Shown here: positions 1-7,435 of the stretch, piece after piece
Position numbering within the stretch: position 1 is the stretch's first letter
Layout: each line of letters starts with the position of its first letter
Source of the DNA: Pleomorphomonas sp. PLEO
GTDB lineage: Bacteria; Pseudomonadota; Alphaproteobacteria; Rhizobiales; Pleomorphomonadaceae
Length of the DNA: 64,000 nucleotides
Direction of reading: 5' to 3'
NCBI RefSeq assembly: GCF_041320595.1
Contig: NZ_CP166625.1
Location: forward strand, 1,032,501 to 1,096,500
The notes under the pieces: model-generated
The model's database searches: none
Told to the model about the DNA's origin: nothing
Seen by the model: only the letters and a program-made list of their open reading frames with translations
Made by a program: the position numbers and the translations under genes

Positions 1-1046
1 CCGTCGAAATGGCGACGCCCAATATCTACGCCGACCAGATCGAGTGGATGAGCCGCAACATCGACAGGCGCGACTGCGTGCTGATCTCGCTGCACCCGCA
101 TAACGATCGCGGTACCGGCGTTGCCGCCGCCGAGCTGGCGCTGATGGCTGGCGCTGACCGCGTCGAGGGCACGCTGTTCGGCAACGGTGAGCGCACCGGC
201 AACGTCGACGTCGTCACCATGGCGCTCAACATGTTCACGCAAGGCGTCGATCCCGGCCTCGACTGCTCGAACATCGAGCGCATCCGCGACGTGTTCGAGT
301 ATTCCAACCAGATGAAGGTGCCCGAGCGGCACCCCTACGTCGGCGAACTCGTCTACACCGCCTTCTCCGGCTCGCATCAGGATGCCATCAACAAGGGCCT
401 CAAGGCCATGAAGGCGTCGAATACCGGCGTCTGGGAAGTGCCCTACCTGCCGATCGATCCGCAGGACGTCGGCCGCTCCTACGAGGCGATCATCCGCATC
501 AACTCGCAGTCGGGTAAGGGCGGCATCGCCTATCTCCTGCAGAACGATCACGGCATCAACCTGCCGCGTGCCTTGCAGGTGGAGTTCCGCGAAGACATTC
601 AGGCGATTACCGACCGTGAGGGCAGGGAGCTGTCGTCGCAGCGCATCTACGAGCGCTTCATGCAGCTCTATGTCGACCAGTCGGAGAGCCGCCTCAAGTT
701 CGTCGACCATCACACCTACCCCGATACGGAAGTGAAGGGCCGGCGCATCTGCGTCGCCGAGATCGTCGATGGCGGCGTTGCGCGCACCATCGAAGGCCAT
801 GGCAACGGCCCGATCGACGGTTTCGTGCACGCCCTTTCGGTCTATGTCGGCATACCGGTATCGGTGGCCGATTATTCCGAACATTCGTTGCAGCAGGGCT
901 CGGATGCCTCGGCCATCGCCTATGTCGAGCTGAAGCATCCCGGCGGCAAGTTGCACGGCGTCGGCATCAACACCAACATCGTCACGGCATCGCTCTCCGC
1001 CGTGGTGTCGGCGGTGAACCGGGTGCTGGAACTCAACGCCAACTGA
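1..1046 (+). CDS. leuA: 2-isopropylmalate synthase, C-terminal part (5' end outside window)
   Basis: First committed step of leucine biosynthesis: condensation of acetyl-CoA with 2-oxoisovalerate. The frame is open from base 3, so the gene starts upstream of the window. The visible part holds the metal-binding HPHNDRGTG motif, the GNGERTGN loop that closes the TIM barrel, and then the C-terminal region ending in the LeuA allosteric domain (IEGHGNGPIDGFVHAL, LKHPGGKLHGVGI), where leucine normally binds. The sequence looks like the long LeuA2-type enzyme. leuD lies 46 kb away, so the leucine genes are scattered. A hairpin with a T run follows 24 bases after the stop. The product is clear; only the true start is missing. 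Confidence 0.95.
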   Translation, partial: VEMATPNIYADQIEWMSRNIDRRDCVLISLHPHNDRGTGVAAAELALMAGADRVEGTLFGNGERTGNVDVVTMALNMFTQGVDPGLDCSNIERIRDVFEYSNQMKVPERHPYVGELVYTAFSGSHQDAINKGLKAMKASNTGVWEVPYLPIDPQDVGRSYEAIIRINSQSGKGGIAYLLQNDHGINLPRALQVEFREDIQAITDREGRELSSQRIYERFMQLYVDQSESRLKFVDHHTYPDTEVKGRRICVAEIVDGGVARTIEGHGNGPIDGFVHALSVYVGIPVSVADYSEHSLQQGSDASAIAYVELKHPGGKLHGVGINTNIVTASLSAVVSAVNRVLELNAN

Positions 1047-1069
1047 TCTGGCTAAACCTTGATGAAACG

Positions 1070-1099
1070 AGCCCTCGGTCCCCGTGGCCGGGGGCTTTT
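1070..1099 (+). terminator. Rho-independent terminator of leuA
   Basis: A 9-bp stem (AGCCCTCGG at 1070-1078 with CCGGGGGCT at 1088-1096, one G-U pair) with a 9-base loop is followed by TTTT at 1096-1099. It sits between the leuA stop and the marR start. Confidence 0.7.
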
Positions 1100-1153
1100 G
1101 GTATCGGCTCGCGCGCTTGACTTTCGGCGGCCGGCACGTGCAAGCATGGCACC

Positions 1154-1573
1154 ATGTCGCTTCCCGACGATCTTTCGAACTGCCTCGTTCTCAACACCGT
1201 CGCGGCGGCGCGCGCGCTGGTCCGTCGCTATGACGCCAAGCTGAAGCCCTTCGGGGTTACGGTGCAGCAGTTCTCGCTGCTTGCTGCCGTCCGCTACAAT
1301 CCCGGCGCCACGGCGGCGGCGCTGTCGTCCCGCATCCATCTTGATCGCACCAGTCTGATCCGCAACCTGGACCGCCTCGAACTGAAGGGCTTGGTGCGGC
1401 GGATGGACGGCGCGGGCGGTAATATGCGGGTCAGCGAACTCACCGGCGAGGGCGATGCGCTGCTTGATCGGCTGATCGTCGAATGGCAGACGGCGCAGGC
1501 TGGCCTAATGCGCGGCAGCTCGCCGGAAGAGACCGAAACCTATCTCAAGATCAGTCGGCGGTTCTCCCACTGA
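1154..1573 (+). CDS. MarR-family transcriptional regulator
   Basis: 139-residue winged-helix DNA-binding protein. The order fits MarR: an N-terminal dimerisation helix, a recognition helix region (AAALSSRIHLDRTSLIRNLDRLELKGLVRR, residues about 55-85), a wing with the usual D-G-A-G-G-N-M-R pattern, then C-terminal dimerisation helices. It lies 68 bases upstream of a ketoacyl-ACP synthase on the same strand, and a dyad lies in the gap, so it probably controls that gene and possibly itself. The ligand cannot be told from sequence. Confidence 0.85.
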   Translation: MSLPDDLSNCLVLNTVAAARALVRRYDAKLKPFGVTVQQFSLLAAVRYNPGATAAALSSRIHLDRTSLIRNLDRLELKGLVRRMDGAGGNMRVSELTGEGDALLDRLIVEWQTAQAGLMRGSSPEETETYLKISRRFSH

Positions 1574-1605
1574 CAGGGGCGTCGGGTTGCCTGCCGAACG
1601 AAGAG

Positions 1606-1628
1606 TGTATATGCACAGTGTTTGTACA
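1606..1628. promoter_or_regulatory. Candidate MarR operator (imperfect 23-bp dyad)
   Basis: A dyad centred on base 1617 has TGTA at the left end, TACA at the right end and CAC-N-GTG around the centre. It lies in the 68-base gap between the marR stop and the ketoacyl synthase start, where an operator would block a promoter or leader. The assignment to the MarR protein is inference. Confidence 0.45.
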
Positions 1629-1641
1629 CATGGAGGCCGAC

Positions 1642-2907
1642 ATGCAAGAGCCTATCGTCGTGACGGGTATGGGAGCGGTGACGCCGCTTGGCGCCGGCGT
1701 TGAAACCACTTGGCGGCGCCTGATCGCTGGCGAGAGCGGCATCCGGCGAAATGATCGCTTCGACACCGAGGGTTGGAAATGTCGCATCGCCGGTCTCGTT
1801 CCCGGACGAGAGGAGGCCGGCGGCTTCGATCCCGAGGCGGTGATGGACCCGCGCGACCTCAGACGTAGCGACCTGTTCATCCATTACGCCATGGCCGCGG
1901 CATCGGAAGCGCTTGACCAGGCAGGCTGGCATCCCGACACCGAGGCCGAACAGATGCGCACGGCGACGGTGATTGCCACCGGCGTAGGCGGCGTGCCTGC
2001 GATCACCCAGGCGAGCGAGACCGTTCGGAGCGACGGCGTCCGGCGACTCTCGCCGTTCGTGGTGCCGTCCTTCCTGCCCAACCTTGCAACCGGCCAGGTA
2101 TCGATCCGCTTCGGCTTTCGCGGGCCATCGGGCGCGCCGGTCACCGCCTGCGCCGCCTCCGCCCAGGCGATCGGCGATGCGGTGCGCATGATCCGAAATG
2201 GCGAAGCCGACATTGCCCTGTGCGGTGGCAGCGAGGGTTGCGTCGACCCGGTGGCCATCGGCGGTTTCACGGCGGCCAAGGCGCTGTCCTTCAACTTCAA
2301 CGACGAGCCGACGCATGCGTCGCGGCCATTCGATGCCGATCACGATGGCTTCGTGCTGTCGGAGGGCGCCGCCGCTCTGGTGATCGAGCGCCTGTCGCAT
2401 GCCGAGGCACGCGGGGCGACACCGCTCGCCATCGTGTCGGGCTACGGCACGACCACCGACGCCCATCACGTCACCGCTGGCTGGTCGGACGGTCGGGAAG
2501 CGGCCCGCGCCATGCGGCTGGCCCTCGGCATGGCCGGTCTCGAGCCCGGCGCCATCGGCTATGTCAACGCCCATGCCACCTCGACGTCGGTCGGCGACGC
2601 GGCGGAGCTTGCCGCGCTGATGACGGTATTCGGGGTGGGCGGCGGCGGCGTGCCGGTGAGTTCCACCAAGTCGGCCACCGGGCATATGCTGGGCGCGGCC
2701 GGTGCCATCGAGGCGATCTTCTCGGTGTTGGCGCTCCGCAACCAGCTGCTGCCGCCGGGCCTCAATATCGAGCGACCGATGGCTGAGGCGGAGGGCTTCG
2801 ACCTCATTGGCGCCGCGGCTCGCCCCTCCGGCGTTGACCATGTGTTGTCCAATGCTTTCGGCTTCGGTGGTGTCAACGCGGCGCTGGTGTTCTCCCGCTT
2901 TGCCTGA
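1642..2907 (+). CDS. Beta-ketoacyl-ACP synthase, FabF (KAS II) type
   Basis: 421-residue condensing enzyme of the thiolase fold, which extends an acyl chain with malonyl-ACP. The Cys-His-His triad is visible: Cys in VTACAASAQAIGDAV, His in NAHATSTSVGD, His in KSATGHMLGAAGA. The N terminus (PIVVTGMGAVTPLG) and the NAFGFGG motif near the C terminus are typical. I start at ATG 1642 because GGAGG ends 5 bases upstream; an in-frame ATG at 1630 is possible. There are no acpP, fabG or fabD neighbours, so this is an extra KAS outside the main fatty-acid cluster, paired with a MarR regulator. A role in a special acyl chain is possible but not shown. Confidence 0.88.
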   Translation: MQEPIVVTGMGAVTPLGAGVETTWRRLIAGESGIRRNDRFDTEGWKCRIAGLVPGREEAGGFDPEAVMDPRDLRRSDLFIHYAMAAASEALDQAGWHPDTEAEQMRTATVIATGVGGVPAITQASETVRSDGVRRLSPFVVPSFLPNLATGQVSIRFGFRGPSGAPVTACAASAQAIGDAVRMIRNGEADIALCGGSEGCVDPVAIGGFTAAKALSFNFNDEPTHASRPFDADHDGFVLSEGAAALVIERLSHAEARGATPLAIVSGYGTTTDAHHVTAGWSDGREAARAMRLALGMAGLEPGAIGYVNAHATSTSVGDAAELAALMTVFGVGGGGVPVSSTKSATGHMLGAAGAIEAIFSVLALRNQLLPPGLNIERPMAEAEGFDLIGAAARPSGVDHVLSNAFGFGGVNAALVFSRFA

Positions 2908-3153
2908 GTACCCGACCCAAAACTCTACTGGGGCGGGCATCTAGCTTCGATTTCTGCGCTTCCGGTGCTCACGAACCCCTAGGCATTGGCGGTTCACCGC
3001 CAATGCCCTGTCTCCTGTTCGACGCAACTCCGGACGCAAAACCGCCGGACACTTTTGCTGGAGTTGCTCAAAGTTCGCTCCGCTCCGGTTCTCGAAACCA
3101 TCGCCATCTGCCGCGCCCCAGCGAGTTTTGGGTCGGGCACTGACGCATCATGA
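2908..3153. repeat. Nested inverted-repeat element between the KAS and hydrogenase genes
   Basis: Outer arms at about 2911-2935 and 3113-3137 share CCCGACCCAAAACTC plus CTGGGGCG in inverted order, with one indel. Inside are two further hairpins. The first is GGCATTGGCGG (2982-2992) with CCGCCAATGCC (2997-3007) around a 4-base loop. The second is GCAACTCC (3024-3031) with GGAGTTGC (3060-3067), enclosing GCAAAA/TTTTGC. No coding potential was seen. It looks like an intergenic palindromic repeat unit, or a complex bidirectional terminator for the two convergent genes. Confidence 0.6.
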
Positions 3154-3189
3154 AAAACCGGGCGGCAGGTTGCCCCGCCGCCCGGTTTT
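3154..3189 (-). terminator. Terminator of the hydrogenase operon
   Basis: A perfect 13-bp stem (AAAACCGGGCGGC at 3154-3166 with GCCGCCCGGTTTT at 3177-3189) lies 24 bases beyond the hydrogenase stop. On the minus strand it ends in a run of T. Confidence 0.8.
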
Positions 3190-3212
3190 CAGGTTTGGAA
3201 AAGCGCCAGATC

Positions 3213-5063
3213 TCAATAGATCATGGTGCTCATCTTGATCTCGCCCCAGATCTCCTTGACCGTCAGCTCCAGCTCGGCCTTGCGGTCGGTGTAGTAGGTG
3301 TGCAGGAGATGGTGCGCCTTCTCGGAGTTCGGCGAACCCAGGAAGTCGCGATAGAGGGCCTTGACCTGCTCGTTGTTGTGCGACTGACGCACCTTGGCGT
3401 TGCGGTCGATGCCGAACATCGTCTCGCGCCGCTTGAGGGCGTAGGGCAGGTACTGCTTCTTGGAGCGGAGCGTACCGCCGCCATCGACGCAGCCACCGGG
3501 GCAGGCCATGATCTCGATGAAGTCGAAGTCGGCTTCGCCGGCCTTGATCGCTTCCATCAGGGCGCGGGTCTCGCCGAGGCCATGGGCCATGGCGATCTTC
3601 ACTTCGCCGATGTTGCCGCCGAGGTCGACGGTGGCCGAGCGCACGCCCTCGAAGCCGCGCAGCTGAGTCAGCTCGATCTTGTCGAGCTCCTTGCCGTTGA
3701 CGACCTTGTAGACGGTGCGCAGCGCCGCTTCCATGACGCCGCCGGTGGTGCCGAAGATGGCGCCGGCGCCGGTGTATTCGCTCATATAGGGGTTGTCGAA
3801 GGTCGACTTCTCCATGGTGGAGAGATCAAGTCCCTCGCGCTTCAGGAGACGGGCGAACTCGCGCGTCGTCAGCACGACGTCGACATCCGGCGTGTTGTCC
3901 TCACCCAACTGTGGCCGGACGATCTCGTCCTTCTTGGCCGTGCAGGGCATGATGGAGATGACACGGATCTTCTTCGGATCGAGCCCCATCTTGGCCGGCA
4001 GGTAGGTCTTGGCGATGGCGCCGACGACCGCTTGCGGCGAGCGCGTGGACGACAGCAGCGGCAACAGCTCCGGATAGTGAATCTCGGCGAAGTTGACCCA
4101 GGCCGGGCAGCAGGAGGTGATGGTCGGCTTCTTGCGCTCGGCGAGGCGATGCAGAAGCTCGGTGCCTTCCTCCATGATCACCACGTCGGCGCCGAAGTTG
4201 GTGTCGAGCACCACGTCAACGCCGAGCTTACGGGCGGCGGCGATGATCTGTCCCTCGACGTTGGTGCCCGGCGGCATGCCGAACTCTTCGCCGAAGCCGA
4301 CGCGGATGGCCGGTGCGAACTGGAGAACGGTGGTGATCTCCGGGTCGTAGATGTAGTCGAGGACGCGATCGGTCTCGTCCTTCTCGGCAAGTGCGCCGGT
4401 CGGGCAGACCAGGACGCACTGGCCGCACGTGACGCAGGTCGAGTCCTTCTGGTTCTTGCCGTGACGAAGCCCGACGGAGGTGTTGAGGCCGGTGCCGGTG
4501 ATGACCAGCGCGTCGACTTCCTGGTGGTAGCGGCAGACCGCGATGCAGCGCTGGCAGCGAATGCACTTGGTCATGTCGCGGACCATGGCCGGCGACGAAT
4601 GATCGACTTCACGGGAGGTGAGGCGGATCGGATCGAAGAAGCGGTTCTCCTTCAGGCCGACGAACTGCGCCACGTCCTGCAGCTCGCAGGAGCCGTGACG
4701 GGTGCAGGTGGCGCAGTCCTGCAAATGGTCGGCCATCAACAGCTCGACCTGCAGCTTCTGCATCTCGCGCACCTTCTTGGTGCGGGTCTCAATGGCGAGA
4801 CCTTCCTTCACCGGCGTATTGCAGGCCGTCACCATGTGGGTGCCGGTCTGGTCCGGCATCTGGATCTCGACGAGGCAGACGCGGCAGGTGCCGGGCGTGT
4901 GGTCGATATCGGCCAACTCGCACAGCGTCGGAATGTAGAAGTCATGCCGACGGGCGGCCGACAGGATCGTCTCGTTCGGATAGGCCGTGATAGCCTTGCC
5001 ATTGATCTTGAAGCTGATCGTGGCCTCGGCGCCGACGGGGATGAGGGTTTCGACGTTGCACAT
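3213..5063 (-). CDS. [FeFe] hydrogenase catalytic subunit (group A, HydA-like)
   Basis: 616-residue enzyme that catalyses reversible H2 oxidation/proton reduction. Domain order: an N-terminal [2Fe-2S] ferredoxin-like domain (Cys 48, 60, 63, 81); a His-ligated [4Fe-4S] site (His113, Cys 117, 120, 126); two [4Fe-4S] clusters (Cys 167/170/173/177 and 210/213/216/220); then the H-cluster domain. All three signatures are intact: L1 TSCCPAW (318-319, with the proton-relay Cys), L2 MPCTAKKDE (Cys374), L3 MACPGGCVDGGG (Cys 521 and 525). No signal peptide is seen, so it should be cytoplasmic. It starts 4 bases after the NuoF-C/GltD fusion gene, so translation is probably coupled. Genes for the HydE, HydF and HydG maturases are not in the window. 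The context fits the HydDB group A2 (glutamate-synthase-linked) type; that subgroup call is inference. Confidence 0.93.
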   Translation of the reverse strand: MCNVETLIPVGAEATISFKINGKAITAYPNETILSAARRHDFYIPTLCELADIDHTPGTCRVCLVEIQMPDQTGTHMVTACNTPVKEGLAIETRTKKVREMQKLQVELLMADHLQDCATCTRHGSCELQDVAQFVGLKENRFFDPIRLTSREVDHSSPAMVRDMTKCIRCQRCIAVCRYHQEVDALVITGTGLNTSVGLRHGKNQKDSTCVTCGQCVLVCPTGALAEKDETDRVLDYIYDPEITTVLQFAPAIRVGFGEEFGMPPGTNVEGQIIAAARKLGVDVVLDTNFGADVVIMEEGTELLHRLAERKKPTITSCCPAWVNFAEIHYPELLPLLSSTRSPQAVVGAIAKTYLPAKMGLDPKKIRVISIMPCTAKKDEIVRPQLGEDNTPDVDVVLTTREFARLLKREGLDLSTMEKSTFDNPYMSEYTGAGAIFGTTGGVMEAALRTVYKVVNGKELDKIELTQLRGFEGVRSATVDLGGNIGEVKIAMAHGLGETRALMEAIKAGEADFDFIEIMACPGGCVDGGGTLRSKKQYLPYALKRRETMFGIDRNAKVRQSHNNEQVKALYRDFLGSPNSEKAHHLLHTYYTDRKAELELTVKEIWGEIKMSTMIY

Positions 5064-5067
5064 GGTC

Positions 5068-7068
5068 TCACGCCGCTCCTTCGGGGATGGAATGTTCGGT
5101 GATCACGGAATAGATGCGGTAGCAGCGCATGCAGCGCATGGACTCCTTGTAGGCGTCCTCCGAGCTGATGATCTGCTCGACTTCCCCGAACATGGTCTTG
5201 CGCACTTCCGGTGACAGTTCCGGATGGTGGACGCGGTACTCGTTCTTGACCGGCACTTCGATGCAATCGTTGGAGAACAGCTTGTTGTTGTCCAGGATCT
5301 TGCGCATCCGCGAGCGCGGGAAGAAGCGGGTCGAGCCCCGCCGCAGGTAGTCGTCGATATTGCGGGCGGCCTTGAGGCCGTCGGCCATGGCAGCGATCAG
5401 CGTTGATGGTCCGAGGTAGCAGTCGCCGCCGGCGAACACGCCCGGCCGCGACGTGGCGAGCGATTCCTTGTTGGCGACCACCCAGTTCCACTTGCTCATC
5501 TCGACGCCGTCTTCGGGCTTGACCGAGCCGGTGTCGACCTGCTGGCCGATGGCGGCGATCACCACCGAGCAGGGCATCACGTATTCGCTGCCGGGGATCG
5601 GCCGCACGTTGCGGCGACCCTTGGCGTCGACCTCGGTCTGCTCCATCTTGGTCAGCTTGACGCCGACGACCTTGCCGTCTTCCGAAACGATGGCCAGCGG
5701 ATTGGTCAGTACGTGGAACTCGATACCCTCGTCATGGGCAGCCACTACCTCCTCACGATCGGCCGGCATGTCGGCTTCGGTGCGGCGGTAGACCAGATGG
5801 ACTTTCTTGGCCCCCATGCGGATGGCCGAGCGGACACAGTCCATGGCGACGTTGCCGCCACCGACCACCACCACTTCGCCCTCGATATTGTGCGTCTTGA
5901 TGCCGGCGACGTGGTCGTGGACCTTGAGCAGGAAACCAATGCCGGACTCGTAGCCCTGCAGGCTGGTGTCTTCGTTCTCACAGCCCATCTTGGTGCCTTC
6001 CTGGCAGCCGAGGGCGAGGAACACCGACTTGTAGCCACGCTGCATCAGGTCATCGACCGAGAAGTCGGTGCCGAGGCGCTGGTTGAAGAAGAAGCGGCCG
6101 CCGAGCTTGGTGATGGCGTTCATCTCGTTGAGAAGAACGTCTTTCGGCAGGCGGTAGGACGGGATGCCGATGGCGGCCATGCCGCCCATCTCGCCCTGGG
6201 CTTCGTAGATGTCGACGTGATAGCCGCGCATCAGAAGATGATAGGCGCAAGAAACGCCAGCCGGGCCGGCACCGACGACGACGACGCGCTGATCTTCCGG
6301 CAGAATGTTGGCGATCATGTCCTTGGAGAACACCAGCGGATGCGCTCCGGTCTGGTATTCGGCGACGTAGCGCTTCAGGATCTTGATGCCGACGGCTTCG
6401 TCGACCATCTTGCGGCGGCAGGCCGCCTCACAGAAGCGGACGCAGACGCGGCTGCAGGTGGCGGCCATCGGATACTTCTGCAGGATGACGCCCAGCGAAT
6501 GCTCGGGCTTGCCGTCGCGGATGTAGTCGATGTAGCGCGGGACGTTGACCTTGGACGGGCAGGCCTCGATGCACGGCGCCGTCATGTAGCTCATGGAATT
6601 CTGAGGACGGGCCGGCTCTTTCTTGGCAAGTTCCGCTTCGAACTCGTCGCGGAAGGCGGCGATCGCCTTGCCTAGGGCCGTACCGCAGGACTGGCCGAGG
6701 CCGCAGAGCGAGGTGGCGCGCATCTGCTCGGCCATGGTGGCGATCTCGTCGAGGCTGAGGTCGCCTTCAAGGCCGCGGCGCATGGCGCCAAGCGCGTCGC
6801 GTACCAGCACGGTACCCATGCGGCAGGGGGTGCATTTGCCGCAGGACTCGTCGGCAGCCTTGCTGAGATACTGCCAGAAGGTGTCGATGAGATTGACCTT
6901 CTCATCGAAGACGAAGAAGCCGCGATCGGCCACGAAGGCACGGATCGGGTTGTTTTCGTCGAACACCTCGAAATCCTTGAGGTCGGGAGGCGTTGTGCCC
7001 TCCACGACCCTTCCCTGGCGATAATCGTGGACGATGCCGTCCCACACGCCATAAACAACCTGTGCCAT
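5068..7068 (-). CDS. NuoF C-terminal FeS domain fused to a GltD-like FAD/NAD(P) oxidoreductase (hydrogenase partner)
   Basis: 666 residues. Residues about 60-135 match the iron-sulfur end of NuoF/HoxF (ESCGKCTPCRMGT with a later SLCGLG: Cys 76, 79, 82, 122). The NADH/FMN-binding half of NuoF is absent. From about 160 the protein is GltD-like: Cys-rich FeS segment (Cys 166, 170, 205, 209, 213, 217), FAD site VVVVGAGPAGVSCA (262-275), NAD(P) site VVVVGGGNVAMDC, and the C-terminal FAD motif GVFAGGD. A CMRCYR stretch lies near the end. It probably links the hydrogenase to a pyridine nucleotide pool. The start at 7068 is chosen because MAQVVYGVW begins the conserved part, a G-rich RBS precedes it, and upstream sequence is not protein-like. 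It leads the operon. Confidence 0.85.
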   Translation of the reverse strand: MAQVVYGVWDGIVHDYRQGRVVEGTTPPDLKDFEVFDENNPIRAFVADRGFFVFDEKVNLIDTFWQYLSKAADESCGKCTPCRMGTVLVRDALGAMRRGLEGDLSLDEIATMAEQMRATSLCGLGQSCGTALGKAIAAFRDEFEAELAKKEPARPQNSMSYMTAPCIEACPSKVNVPRYIDYIRDGKPEHSLGVILQKYPMAATCSRVCVRFCEAACRRKMVDEAVGIKILKRYVAEYQTGAHPLVFSKDMIANILPEDQRVVVVGAGPAGVSCAYHLLMRGYHVDIYEAQGEMGGMAAIGIPSYRLPKDVLLNEMNAITKLGGRFFFNQRLGTDFSVDDLMQRGYKSVFLALGCQEGTKMGCENEDTSLQGYESGIGFLLKVHDHVAGIKTHNIEGEVVVVGGGNVAMDCVRSAIRMGAKKVHLVYRRTEADMPADREEVVAAHDEGIEFHVLTNPLAIVSEDGKVVGVKLTKMEQTEVDAKGRRNVRPIPGSEYVMPCSVVIAAIGQQVDTGSVKPEDGVEMSKWNWVVANKESLATSRPGVFAGGDCYLGPSTLIAAMADGLKAARNIDDYLRRGSTRFFPRSRMRKILDNNKLFSNDCIEVPVKNEYRVHHPELSPEVRKTMFGEVEQIISSEDAYKESMRCMRCYRIYSVITEHSIPEGAA

Positions 7069-7435
7069 GCTGCCACCCCCATTTGGTTGGGCGTTCCCCC
7101 ACAAGTCTGTCACAGGCGAGCGACCTTCGGGGAAATGTGTCCGTATCGAGCATCCCATACGCATCTGTCATGTGAACAGCAATGAGGAAAGTCAAACGAA
7201 GCATCTTATGTAGTTGCTTTTTCTCTTTTTCGATTTAGATGCTTCCCATTCTCAGCTTTCGTATTACGGGTTATCGCGTATATGGGTGAAACCCATCCGT
7301 ATCTCTTCGGAATAACTTGGTTTCCAATCGGTTTTTGCTCCGGACGCCCATTGGGGTTCGGCAATTTCCCCCAGGTCGCGAATTGGTCTAGTGTTGCCAA
7401 TGACGCGGCCTCGCCGCTTAAATCCAGGTTCCATC
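7069..7435. other. Divergent promoter region between the hydrogenase operon and the ABC transporter
   Basis: About 370 bases without a convincing gene. Two dyads stand out: GAAGCATCT (7198-7206) with AGATGCTTC (7237-7245), 30 bases apart, and ATGGGT-GAA-ACCCAT at 7282-7296. I found no FNR-type TTGAT-N4-ATCAA box, no sigma-54 element and no TGT-N10-ACA motif, so the hydrogenase operon does not show the nif-type control seen at nifB. Confidence 0.5.

Noticed and set aside
1540-2940. 466-codon minus-strand ORF
   Set aside because: Antisense to the ketoacyl synthase, whose Cys-His-His triad is intact.
3150-5102. 650-codon plus-strand ORF
   Set aside because: It is the antisense shadow of the [FeFe] hydrogenase gene. 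High GC keeps the opposite frame open; its translation is Leu/Asp/Gly/His-rich and matches no family.
7069-7435. NifA, FNR or sigma-54 control of the hydrogenase operon
   Set aside because: No TGT-N10-ACA, TTGAT-N4-ATCAA or TGGCAC-N5-TTGC match in the region; CTGT and ACAG near 7170 are only 7 bases apart.
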